Below, piece after piece: positions 11,044 to 24,900 of a DNA stretch of 64,000 nt (the stretch's first letter is position 1; the number at the start of each line of letters is the position of its first letter). Source of the stretch: Oasisia sp. SBJ-2009 (lineage: Eukaryota > Annelida > Polychaeta > Sabellida > Siboglinidae). The notes beneath the pieces were generated by a model that worked only from the letters and a program-made list of their open reading frames with translations, was not told the origin of the DNA and did not search any database. Made by a program: the position numbers and the translations under genes. The stretch spans positions 46,246,610 through 46,310,609 of the forward strand of contig OZ024856.1 in assembly GCA_964017155.1 (NCBI GenBank). The letters are read 5' to 3'.

Positions 11044-12888
11044 CTGCAACACACAGTGAACCAACTCAATAACTGCGAAGGAGACTAGCAAGATGCAGTT
11101 GTTGAGTGTGAGTGCGTGTGTGTGCGCGTGCGTGCGTGTGTGCGTGCATGTATGCGTGCGTGTATCATCCTAGAGTGTTACTGTAAGTTCCCCACCATAG
11201 CAGAACATAGACTCTAGCAGGAGTTGAGATCTATGCCATTATCAGGTCTGTAAGACTCAGCAGTGAGCATTCTTGGAGGGACATTATTGTTTGATAGGAC
11301 CATTAAACAATGACGCACATAAATCAATCAATTGATCAATCGATTGGTCATTCAATCAGCAAATCAATCAATCATTTATTGTCAAGTGAAAAATGCAACC
11401 AAAGAAAACTACAACAAAATATATATGACTTATAATGAGGATAACCCAGAAATAAACATATATTTCACACGGATACATTTCTTTTTGGGCACTCATATTC
11501 AAAGGTAATCATTTTCGATTTGGCTTTTCCAAATCACAAGTATATTTACTAAACTCATTATGTTCATTTATTGGGCAATTAACTAAACTTTAATTAGTAT
11601 AACATACATACCAACTGACATATAAAACAGTTGGATATTTTTAATTAAAACAAAAAATCCTGGTGACATGAGTACTTGCTTAGAGATACTTTTTTTCATA
11701 TACATCTCTACAGATGATTCAAACTTCAACAGAACTCAAACTTGCAACAGATCATAGAGTGCAATGGCTTAGGGGTAGACTCTCGACTACAAGAACCCGG
11801 GTTTGAGTCCTGTGCTGCAGTGTTAAAACCTTGGGCAAATTTTTTCACTCTACATTGTTCCAGTCCACTCGTCTGTCTAAATGTGTACCTGGCTATAGAC
11901 AGTGGTAGATATGTGTATGAGCAGCCTTCACACATTAATTGTAGCATACGGCTGGATGCTTCCCAGAAAAGCCAAGATGGTGTCTGAGGGAAGCGGTCTC
12001 GAGGACTGGACCTTCTTTTTCTTATGGTTAACTCATTACCCTATGTTAGCCACATGTTTGTGACTAGAGTATTGCCGAGCTTGGTTTTCAGAGTTGTCCT
12101 TCTCTAGAATTAGTGAGTCCACTACAGGTTACACATTTACCCCCCTGTGTGGGATCTATTACTTCCCCTGGCATAGACACCAGATAGAAGGGACCACCAG
12201 CTTTTAGTGTCTCTTCCGAAAGACAACAGCAATGTGAGGTGAACAAAATTGCCTAAGTTTCCAAACGGCGGTAGGTCGGATTGAACCACCGTCCCCTCAA
12301 ATGTCAGTCCAGCACTCTACCACGCGACCACTGCCCCTCACCTCCTACTGCGCTATATAAGAACTTGCACTATATAAGAACTTGCGCTATATAAGAACTT
12401 GCCTTTTACTTTAAATTTCTGCGTGTGAAACCAACATCCCACCATTCAACAGGGCCAACAATGACATAACCACCACTGAGTGACGTCTCACCTAGTTTTC
12501 CACCGGCGGCACACACTTGCTGGCGGTGGTGAAGGAAGGCGACTTTACTCCTGAAGTCGGGCAGGTTGAAGCCGTTCTCAGCATCACTCCTCACCCTCTG
12601 TCGCTCCAGCTGCAGGGCCTCCAGCCACTGCTGCTTCTCTATGGCCGTGTGACACTGCAGCAGGTACCACTTGTGGCGACACAGGTCAAACACCTTGAAG
12701 GCGTTCTTCACTTGCACGTTGAACATCGCATCTGTTGACAACACAGGCAGTTGTTAATGTTTACAAAGTCATATTTATGTCCCCAAATCACAGTTCAAAA
12801 TGTGGGTTTGCAGCATAACCAATTAATTTGCCCTAGGCAGAAATAGCCAGCAACCTTCATGACAATGTATCTCCAATATGTATGTGGA

Positions 12889-12919
<31 letters not shown>

Positions 12920-15900
12920 CGGGGCTCGAAATTCCACTTGTCCGCTAGCCCGCAACAACTGGAATTGCCACCAGATAAGTGAAATTGCTACTACTTGTCC
13001 GTGGAACAACTTAGCTGTTTGCAGACAGGATTTGTAATCATTATTTAATTGTCCACTCAATGTTTTATATGTATATATATATATATAATATATATATATA
13101 TACAACTGTATATATATATATATATGTGTGTATATGTATATATATACAGTGTATATATAAAACATATATGTATACATGTATACATATATAACATGAATAT
13201 ATACACACATACATGCATATCAATATTTTGATACAAACATACATACATTACTTACTAATGAAAGTGAAAATATGTCATTTTAGTATATTTATGACACAAA
13301 CTATGTTCGATCATTGTCAGCAGTAAATTGCAGTCGTTGCCATCTAACTCCAAAGAGACCCATCACTGTACCTACCTTTGCCGTCCATGATGGGACATAC
13401 TTCACAATTGTCCATGTCAATTCTGCCCTTGTAGACCAACAAGTCCCTCCATAGCATGTCCTGTGTGGAAGAAGATATAAATGTTAAGTGATCACTGGTT
13501 TTTGTCTGTGATCTGCCAAAATATGCAATTTCATTAATTTAAGCCGAGGATGGAAAAAACCTGAAAATAATCAATCTTTAAAAAATTGTAACCTTTCTGA
13601 AATTCTTACCACTGTATTGAGAATAAAAGTTCTATGTGATTATCATTGAATCCAGCATGAATGTCACAATTGAAAAATCAGTTTGGAGTACCTACTATGA
13701 GACACGTAGAGCGCAGTGGCTCAGGGGTAGAGTTTCGGACTCTCGACTACGAGAACCCGGGTTCGAATCCTGTGCTGCGGTGTTAAAACCTTGGGTATGT
13801 TTTTTCACTCTAAATTGCTCCACTTCACTCACCTGTATAAATGAGTACCTGGCTATAGACAGTGGTGGATATGTGTACGAGCAGCCTTCGTGCATTAATT
13901 GTAGCATATGGCTGGATGCTTCCGAGAGATGCCGAAATGGTGTCTGAGTGAACAGGTCTGTCAGGGAAGTAAAGTGTAAAGCGCTTTGAATGAGGAGGAC
14001 TGGATACTGCGCTATGTAAGAACTTGCCTTTTTTTACATACCTTTTTGCAGTAGATCATCTGGTGGTCAAAGAGGAAGAAGACTCTGTCTTGGGACCAGC
14101 CACTCGAGTTCACTTTCATCAGCTCACCAGAGTGAATCAGTTCTGAGCTGGTCTCAATCAGGTCCGTGCCCTGAAACACAACCAACTCCTGCAGTGGGCC
14201 GATTTGAGTATCCAGGACATCTGTCAAGAACCTTTTTTTTTATAAAGTTTGTATTCACTAGGTCTAGATAAGTATTGCTAATCTATATAAATAACACAGA
14301 TTGTGAGGAAAACTGTGTGAATTTTAACTTTCTCATTACAAAAACCTGTAAAACAATCCTCACTGACTATTGAAAACAGATTAAGGGATATGCCTGGGTT
14401 TGGATTTAATAACTAGCTGCCAAAGTGTCCGAAGTAATTCAAGGAAGGCTGTTGGGCAATATCAATATGACTGCAGCCAAGGAAGTTATACCTTAGATAT
14501 TGTGGTAAGTGTCGGTGAGGCTGCTGAATGTGGGAATGGTCAATATATTTTCCTATTACAAAGCGAACACAAGAGATTCAGAGCAAACACAATAAACGCT
14601 AATCGATAGAACATTTCAGAAAGAATATAATTCAATCAATAACATTTAACATTTTGGTCCTTCCTACCAGTTGCTTTGATTTTGAACACTTAAGATATTC
14701 CAATATCTCACAACAGTTTTTATTTACACTTGGAGGACAAAGCACAGTGAGTTTATCAAAACAGAAATAACAAATTGATAAATCTCACTTTGTCCGGAAA
14801 TCCTCCCTCCACAGTTGATATTAAAAGTGCATGGAGGAGTTGACAGGAGCTTGGAGTAAAGGAAAGTGGGCTGGTCATGTGGGGAGAATGGGAGTCGACA
14901 CATGAGACAGCAGATGCCCAGAGAGTGGGTGAGGGGGGAAAAGGATGCAAGGAAGATTGAGACCGCAATGGGAATATTGTGTCATGGGAGATCGACCTAG
15001 AAAGATTTAGAGAGGAACGGAGAATAAGGGAAACAAAAGATAGATGGAATTGGAGAAAAAGTGAGGAAAGAGAAGAGGAAGAAAAACAAGAGAAATAGTA
15101 ACAGAACCATGGCCACCCTCACCCGCAGGAGGAAAACAACAACTAATAATTGTAGATAATGTAACTTACTTTGGAGCTTAATGTCGAAGATGAGTACGAC
15201 GTTTCGATCTGTCAGCTACGGACCTTGTTCACGTACTGGTATCACGTGTATTGCCTCAGATTTCGGCGGGATAATTTGATTGTAGACGGCAGGGAGATGT
15301 TATCCCTGGTCTGTCCATGGTAGGGGCTCTCTGTTTAATATATATGGCCTCCTTCACTTTTCACTTTTTTTTACACCAGTATGTGAACAAGGTCCGTAGC
15401 TGACGGATCGAAACGTCGTACTCATCTTCGACATTAAGCTCCAAAGTAAGTTACATTATCTATAATAAACCATTCTTGGAGCCATGGACAATATATTCAA
15501 TAACAACTAATAAGACGGACACAACAGTGAGGAACAGATTCTTGAGAAAACAGAAATGAGGATGTTGAGAAGAATAAAAGGAGTAACATTGAGAGACAGA
15601 GTAAAGAGTGTGGACATCAGAAAGGAGCTAGGTGTGAGTAGCATACAAGAGAAAGTAAGAGAAATGAGACTGCGCTGGTATGGACACATGCAGAGAATGG
15701 AAGAAAACGAAGTGAGAGCAGTTGGTGACATGAGAGTGCCAGGAAAAAGGCCAAGAGGGAGACCAAGAGGGAGATGGAAGGATGGCGTCCGAGGGGATAT
15801 ACAGACACTGCGGATCACCCCGGAGGATGCGCAGGACAGAACATTCTGGAAATCAAGAATTCGGGCCGCTGACCCCACCTAGTGGGAAAAGGCGAAGAAG

Positions 15901-18900
15901 ACGAAGACACAGCAGTGAGTATAACCCTCGCCCCCACCTGCCAGTCGTTCACCCCGTTCTGCCACTCGGCCAGCTTCTGTAGGCTCTCCATCTTGCGCTT
16001 GCGTTCATTGATGAGTGCCGCGATGCGCCGCATGCACACGAGCGCCCTCTGGAGGCAATAGTAGTCGGGATGGTGCGGCCGCGTGAACCGGAGCAGCTCC
16101 TTCAGTTGCAAGGGGTACTTGCAGATCTTCTGCACGGGAATGAGCAGAAAGCCCTCGAGGGGGATCTCTATCATCTGCTGCAGTAGGCGGCAGGCCTACA
16201 GGGAGCAGAGGGTTAACGTTAATGCATATACCTTCAGGTGTACAATTTATTATTAGTAATGATACCGTGTGATCTTACATAGCACCTGTGTCCACTCCTA
16301 CAAGATATAATTTACTTTAGTGATCTTACATGGCACCTCTACGAAGTACTATTTACTTCATTATATGAGGTTTTGGCAGCACGTAATGTAGCACCCACAA
16401 GGATATATGTAGACCAAATCCATTGGTGCCGTGAGTCAATAAAAAAAATTCCATATTCCGTTAAGGATTTTACTTTTTCATATTCATAGACAAATAGCTT
16501 TCAGTGTACCTTCTCAGAAACATGCGGGAAATCTGAAGAAAGCAATTATTCCAGTCTTGAAATGATAGTAGGTGAACTTGAACACTGACCCTTTGGAGTG
16601 ACAGTAAGGCATTTTACCCTTGCACTACAATGCCCAACAAAAAATGCTTACCTTCCTTTATAATATATTTAACGAATTTACCATATTAATTTAATATTCC
16701 GAAGAAATATTTAATACATCCTGAGAGTTATGGATAGCCTACCTCGAAGAATTGCTGGTACTTCTTGTTCTGTTTGAGAAGACGCAGTTGCTCACAGGCC
16801 AGTGGGTGGTTGTTGCAGTATTCAGAATACAACTCAAAGCCTCGTCTCTGTAAGAACAACAAATAACAGTTATGTCAACAGGTGATCTAATAATAATAAA
16901 TCATTACTCACATGCACAAGAAGTATTCAACTAGTTGACTGAGATACTGACATGCCTGAGAAAGCACTCTCCTAGTTGACTGAGATACTCACATGCACAA
17001 GGAACTATTCTCCTAGTTGACTGAGATACTCACATGCCTAAGGAAGCACTCTCCTAGTTGACTGAGATACTTACATGCCTCAGGAACCACTCTCCTAGTT
17101 GACTGAGATACTTACATGCCTAAGGAAGCACTCTCCTAGTTGACTGAGATACTCACATGCACAAGGAACTATTCTCCTAGTTGACTGAGATACTCACATG
17201 CCTAAGGAAGCACTCTCCTAGTTGACTGAGATACTCACATGCCTAAGGAAGCACTCTCCTAGTTGACTGAAATACTCACATGCCTAAGGAAGCACTCTCC
17301 TAGTTGACTGAGATGGGGCATGCCGTCTACAATGTGTGACTCGAGGTCCTGTAGAAAGGTGCTTGAGAAGTCGTGGAGCTCTACGATGTTGCCAAAGATT
17401 GTATTGAGTGTGTCATCACAGAACATCTCTGGCCGTCTGCAGGCCTTCTCAACATAGCCCTGGAGATGTAATAACATATAAGATTATACTATTAACATAG
17501 CCCTGAAGATGAAATAACACACACACTCTCAACACAGCTCTGTAGAAAGTGAGTTACCTTCCTGACATATAGCATAAGTACTATCAACACAGCTCTGTAG
17601 AAAGTTATCTTCCTGCTGATTCAAACCACAATATAAGTTAGTTCTCTATTACCTGCAAGCGTGGTATAACTTAGGTACAATAGTTGTAAGAAATCATTGT
17701 TGTAACATATAATCAATATTGACCTTTTCTGATGTACTACTATTTACTCCTAACTGCTACTGTAACAGCAACCAACAGAAAACTAGTTAAAAACACCCCA
17801 CTGCTATTAAACTAACTGTTTCAATGAAGTGGGACCTACTTCCAAGACGTCGTGCAGGTGTTTCACGTAGTCGCGCTCTGCGTGAATGATCTCGAGCACC
17901 ACGTTGGCCCGAGCCTGGTCCTTACTCAGTAGGTTGGCGCTGTAGCTGCGCAGGGCAGTGTCGGAGTCAATGCGACCCTCCTTCACTCTCTGGGCGAACT
18001 CATCCGCCGTGTTGTCCCAGTTGTTGCAGATCTGAAATAGACGGTAAAAGGAAATTGTTATAGAGCCATAGCTTTATGTAGAGACCCGTTCACCCATCAT
18101 TTGGACGGGTAAAAACAAATATGGACGGGTAGATATATATGGGTGGACGGGTAGAAAAATGAAGGAGCAAAAAGGTCTTCCAAAACCATAGATATTGTTA
18201 GTTAAGCCTTGAAAATCAGTGTAAATGGTGTCATATGTGTGTTTTGTAGTCCATTTCAGGTCATCAGGCACATTTGAAAGTTTGTAGACTGGCTTAACAG
18301 TTAACATCCATGTGTCTACCAAAACAGGTGTGACTGGCAATAATTTGGTCCTGCATAAAGCCCTGTATAGAGCATTATATCCACTGATTAGGACTGTTTA
18401 AAGGGCTTTACAATTCACACCGTACGATACAAGTACTTCACTTAGTGAACTCATTTACACTGTTAGGTCATCTGAAGCAATGTGGTGTAATTGACTAGAG
18501 ACAAATGTTAAGTAAAAACACCATTATTTAGAAACAAACTTAATTACACATGAATTGCCAATTACATAGGGGCACGATAATGATAATAAATTGCTGGGTC
18601 ACATGTGTAAAAATGTCCATTACTTAAACACATGCTAAAAGGTATGTAGCAGCTGGCTGTCATAGGCTACATTTCAAAAGTAGTGTTAATGTTAATGATA
18701 GTTTATTATCTTCACTTAGCAAACATCTACAGTGGAGGTTCCTTTTTCTACATATGAACCGTTTGTGATCATGTGAAAATAATTATCTGAGGTTACAGAA
18801 TTAAAACTTGTACTTATCACTAACACAAACTAAAATATAACTAATTTCAGATTTCAAATTTTGTGATGCAATATGACAACCGGTCATCATATCTTTGAAA

Positions 18901-21900
18901 TTAAACATTAATTCATCAGACCAAATTGACCACACCTTGTAACATGCCTCCCTCCCCATATACAAGTCAAGTATATGGGGAGAGAGGCACCTCCAATTTT
19001 CAAAATGCGACGCCTGTAGATTTGTTTTTAATTTAATAAAACAATAAAATGTTAATTCCATCATGGTGGGTTCATGCAGTGTACACACAAATACTATCAA
19101 AAAAATAGCTGAGCATAGCAATATAAATTCTGGAGTACAATAATAATACACAAATGAAAATATAATTAAAACAACTTACAAACCAACAAAATCATTTAGT
19201 AATGAAATATTCAAATAACATCAAGCAGGATAAAACATACCTTAATTTAATTAATACATCTATGACAAATAAAAAGGTACGCTATTAAAGATAGATAACA
19301 TTGACCCAACAGTGACATATATATCACTTGAACTGACCCTGACGAATGTGGCTGGGAACCATCCTTCCCTGTCTCCCACGGTCCCGTACCACCAGTCCCG
19401 CCCCGTGTTGTCCAACACCTCAATGACGTCCCCCGCCGTGAAGCCCAACTCCTCCACGTCCAGGGTCACATGGTCCCACAATGCATCAGCATATGTCGGC
19501 TGCGAACTGCTGCGCGCAAGTATCTACAAGTCAGTTCAACAAAGTGTGAACACAACTCAATTTCTGTAATAATTACGATATCTAATATTATTTTTGCTCA
19601 AATGTTTGCATGATTAGTAGATTCGATTAGCTGAAGTTGGTTTGTGTTATATATCAATTTAATGGATGTGTAATCATTACTGCATGCTATATCTAATATT
19701 ATTTGTTACATCATGGATAAATTTAATTGGCTGAAACTTGTTTGGATTTCATACACATGTGGACATGTGTACACTGTAAATTAAAATAACATTTTATCGC
19801 ATGTTATTTTGCAAAGTTCCAAAAACAATTTAACTATTTTCAATATTTAAATAAAAATCACTGTTTTTCATGAATGGTCTAAAATGTGAAACATCATTCA
19901 ATTTCACTCAAAAATATTCCTCCAAATGTGTCATGTGACTGTAGAAATGAAACTAAAACATTTCATTCCAGTTAGTATAATTCCAGCAGCATACTTCCAT
20001 ATATAGTGTTATAGTCACACTCCAATTGAACATATAAATTTTAACTTTTCTTGCTGTCATTTCTGCTAGTAGCACCCATTTATTCAGGCGAGATCACATT
20101 GGTGAATACTCCTGGAAAGTACACTGTTTGAAGCCACTTAAGAGTGACCATGACATCAGCGACACTGTGACATGACATTCAGCGACACCGTGATATGACA
20201 TCAGCGACACTGTGACATGACATTCAGCGACACCGTGCTATGACATCAGCGACACTGTGGTACTCACTCCCTGCAGGATGTCACCACTACACCGACGCAC
20301 TGACGATACCGTTGGTGTCATCTCGTCAAGGTTGCTGTCCTCCAGTGTAGGTAAGGCCTTCTCTCCATCACTCAGACACTTTCGTATCCTCACAGCGAGG
20401 TCTCCAGCCTGGGCTGACGTTGACCCTAGTGAATGCAGACAATGGTAGATATAGACCATAAACCGAGCGTAAATAATTTGTACCAGCAACACAATAGGGC
20501 ACCCTTTCACATCTGGAGAATAACTAACTACTGTAAAGGGTTCACATTTCTCCAAAGGATGGCAAAGCAAACATGTAACTTTGTTAGTACAAAATGCAAC
20601 AGTTGTGTTTTATGAAATAGCTCATAAATTTGTAGCTCAGAGGCCATCAGCCCAAGGAAGTGATTAAGAAAGAACAGACTGATTGGCACCTGTGTGGTGA
20701 TGCACTTACAATGCCCCAATGTTACCATACAGATGGATACACTTGGTTCACCAAACTGTATATCAATCTGAAAATATATCTCAGCTGACACATTTTCAGA
20801 TTCAATATAACACAGTAATTTGAATCCATACCATAGTAATTATTTTAGAATCATGCAGTATCAAAGTACTTATTTCACATTTACAAAAGCTCATGATTTC
20901 AGGTGTGTGCATGTTCTTTATTATCTATAGTACAGATTTTCTACAAATGAAGTAAAAATATATATAATCCACATATGTACACACTTACACATAATCCATA
21001 TATGCACACACTTACACATTATAGATGCATGCACAAAAATAAATAACGTCATAAATTTCCTGGTAAACCACAGGATAAATCAACTGTGGACACTGGTAAC
21101 ATGATCTGTTGTTATTCAATACAACCACAACATTGTTCACTGCATTGGCTTGATTTAGCACAAAGTGTCAGTGCACAAACTCCTTCTGTGGACACAACCA
21201 ATACAAGTCTGGGCTCACAGACCTTGTACTAAATGGGTTCAGTCATGATACTGTGCTATCGATCCATCCAGGATGACACTCAGATGATCCACACAATCCA
21301 CACACTGCTGATCCGTGGATCCATGCACACTGACACTCATACCAGATCCACACAGTGCTGATCTGTGGATCCATGCACGGTGACACTCATACCAGATCCA
21401 TACACTGCTGACCCGTGGATGCATGCAGGATGACACTTATACCAGATCCACATAGTGCTGATCTGTGGATCCATGTATGGTGACACTCATACCAGATCCA
21501 TACACTGCTGATCCGTGGATCCATGCATGACAGTCATACCAGATCTACACACTGCTGATCCATGGATCCATGCATGACAGTCATACCAGATCCATACACT
21601 GCTGATCCGTGGATCCATGCATGACAGTCATACCAGATTTATACACTGCTGATCCGTGGATCCATGCACGGTGACATGCATACCAGATCCATACACTGCT
21701 GATCCGTATAGATCCATGCAGGATGAGACTCACACCAGATCCACACACTGTTGATCCATACGTGTTACCAGATGTGTGTGAAATCATCTGATTAAAAAGC
21801 AGCACGTATTCCAAATTCACAACTTTGCTGTCCTTTCTATATAACAAGACACTTCATCACACTGAAGTTAAAATTAATCCATCTTTACTACCCACAGAGT

Positions 21901-24900
21901 TGTTCAAATGTCACTGTGACTGAATATTCCCAATATTTCAAAACACAAAATTGTTGTATGCATGTTCCCAATGACTTGACCACAAACAATTCTTTAAATT
22001 TAACTCAAATGAACAACATCTACATCTCTTCCAACGTCACTTCAGTGTGAGATCCAGAAACACTGAAACGTAAGTTCTTAGTTATCACCTTACAACAACA
22101 CTGCCATAGGCGATTCTTCAGTGTCAAATCAAAAATAATCCGTGTTAGTATCGCGAGAGCTGTTGAGGTGTCAGAGCTGCGTGCTGTGTCTGTGTGTGTG
22201 TGTGTGATGTATCCTGTCGGTTTGTCACACTGCCTCGACCCACGCAGGAAATATTCAATGAATGTGTCACGACGTGCCCACGAGCAATCACATAAACCTT
22301 CCTCATCGTCACGTCTACAGCTGTAACGATTCACGCCCCTCGGCACTGCACAATCGGTGATTACACCGGCACACAAACACATCTGTGACCTGATCTATTG
22401 TATCCAAGACAGTCCTTGCGTCACACTCAGACTGTGTTCCATTGTATCCAATGTTGTCCTTGCGTCACACTCAGACTGTATTCTATTGTATCCAATGTTG
22501 TCCTTGCGTCACACTCAGACTGTATTCCATTGTATCCAATGTTGTCCTTGCGTCACACTCAGACTGTATTCTATTGTATCCAATGTTGTCCTTGCGTCAC
22601 ACTCAGACTGTATTCCATTGTATCCAATGTTGTCCTTGCGTCACACTCAGACTGTATTCCATTGTATCCAGTGTTGTCCTTGCGTCACACTCAGACTGTA
22701 TTCTATTGTATCCAATGTTGTCCTTGCGTCACACTCAGACTGTATTCCATTGTATCCAGTGTTGTCCTTGCGTCACACTCAGACTGTATTCTATTGTATC
22801 CAATGTTGTCCTTGCGTCACACTCAGATTGTATTCCATTGTATCCAGTGTTGTCCTTGCGTCACACTCAGACTGTATTCTATTGTATCCAATGTTGTCCT
22901 TGCGTCACACTCAGACTGTATTCTATTGTATCCAATGTTGTCCTTGCGTCACACTCAGATTGTATTCCATTGTATCCAATGTTGTCCTTGCGTCACACTC
23001 AGACTGTATTCTATTGTATCGAATGTTGTCCTTGCGTCACACTCAGACTGTATTCTATTGTATCCAATGTTGTCTTTGCGTCACACTCAAATTGTATTCC
23101 ATTGTATCCAATGTTGTCCTTGCGTCACACTCAGACTGTATTCCATTGTATCCAATGTTGTCCTTGCGTCACACTCAGACTGTATTCTATTGTATCCAAT
23201 GTTGTCCTTGCGTCACACTCAGATTGTATTCTATTGTATCCAATGTTGTCCTTGCGTCACACTCAGATTGTATTCCATTGTATCCAATGTTGTCCTTGCG
23301 TCACACTCAGACTGTATTCCATTGTATCCAATGTTGTCCTTGCGTCACACTCAGACTGTATTCTATTGTATCCAATGTTGTCCTTGCGTCACACTCAGAT
23401 TGTATTCTATTGTATCCAATGTTGTCCTTGCGTCACACTCAGATTGTATCTATTATAATCAAGACTGTCCTTTTGTAACACTCAACCTGTATTCTATTGT
23501 ATCCAAGAGTATCCTTTTGTCACATTTACACTCTATTCTATGGTATCAAAGACTGTCCTTGTTGTCACATTCAGACTGTATCCTATTGTATTCAAGATTG
23601 TCCCTATGCCACATTCAGATTGTATTCCACTGTATCCAAGGCATCCTTGCGTCACACTCAGACTGTATTCTATTGTATCTAAGAGTGTCCTTATGTCACA
23701 TTTACACTCTATTCTATGGTATCAAAGACTGTCCTTGTTGTCACACTCAGACTGTATTCTATTGTACTCAAGACTGTCCCTGTGACACACTTAGATGGTA
23801 TTCTATTGTATCTAAGACTGTCCTTGTGTCATACTCAGACTATATTGTATTGTATCCAAGAGTGTCCACATATCACACTCACACTGGATTCCAATGTCTG
23901 CCTTTGAAGGCTACACAATTTTCAAGTTCAAAAAAGCTATCTTGACAAATGTGCGTATAAATGAAAACAAGGTATAAATTTGACAACAACAACTGATGGA
24001 TGTCTACACACAAATTGGCAGACTTGTCTATATTGAAACGGTTCTGATGTCTGCTTGGCACCTGTGTTGTTGACTGCACTGATGCCAAGAAAACTACTCA
24101 AAACATCAGAGCCATCAGAGCCAGAATGGGCTTTAGCCCATTCTGGCATTGCCATAAATACCAGTTATGAGTCTTATGATAATAATAAATATTACAACAC
24201 CTTCGAACAGGTTATAATAATAAATATTACAACATATTCGAACAGGTTAATCTGGAATGACAACACTTTATAAATGCTCTAATAAGTAACACTATTGTCT
24301 CCTGTTTTCATTCATGTTTAACACTGTACAGTACCTGTTTTTTTATTTTTAAAGAATTATTAACCAATGATCACCTCACCTTGCCAGCTGCTGCTCCACC
24401 GGTACTGTACTTTTCTCTCGATCAGCTCCGGAGCACTGCTCCGTCTGGGCAGTGTCTGTACCACCTTGTAGGTTGTTCGCTTCCTTGACGGCGGACTTCG
24501 ACACTCTCTCAGCTTGATTGGGTGTGGCGTTGACATCTACAGGTAACAGGGGAACTAAAATGTTAGTCATACAAAACAGTTTCTTTTATTCAACAATACC
24601 TCGTGCAGAATCTGGGATGAATTGTTAAACTGTTGTTAAGTTATGATAAATGTAATATGTGTTCTATGACATCATACTGGACATTTTAAATTTAATTAAA
24701 TTCTCATCACTCAAACAACATCTTGTACATAGCCAAAAATGACAAACTCTGAATATTTGGAGGTGAAAACATTTATAATCGAAACGTTTTATTATCTTTG
24801 TAATATTAGATGTTACATTTTTTATAACCAAACAAACATTGTTGTTTAGTAACAAATTGAAAATATGTTTGTTTTTGTTTAAATATTTGCTGAAGAAAAT

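Noticed and set aside
13706..13780. Functional tRNA gene
   Set aside because: The A and B boxes are tRNA-like, but no cloverleaf with a 3' acceptor arm can be drawn. Sequence continues into a SINE body shared with other copies.
22398..23945. 515-codon open frame (largest plus-strand ORF after the repeats)
   Set aside because: It is a read-through of the 44-bp minisatellite. The other two plus frames are equally open, and there is no start context, codon bias or domain.
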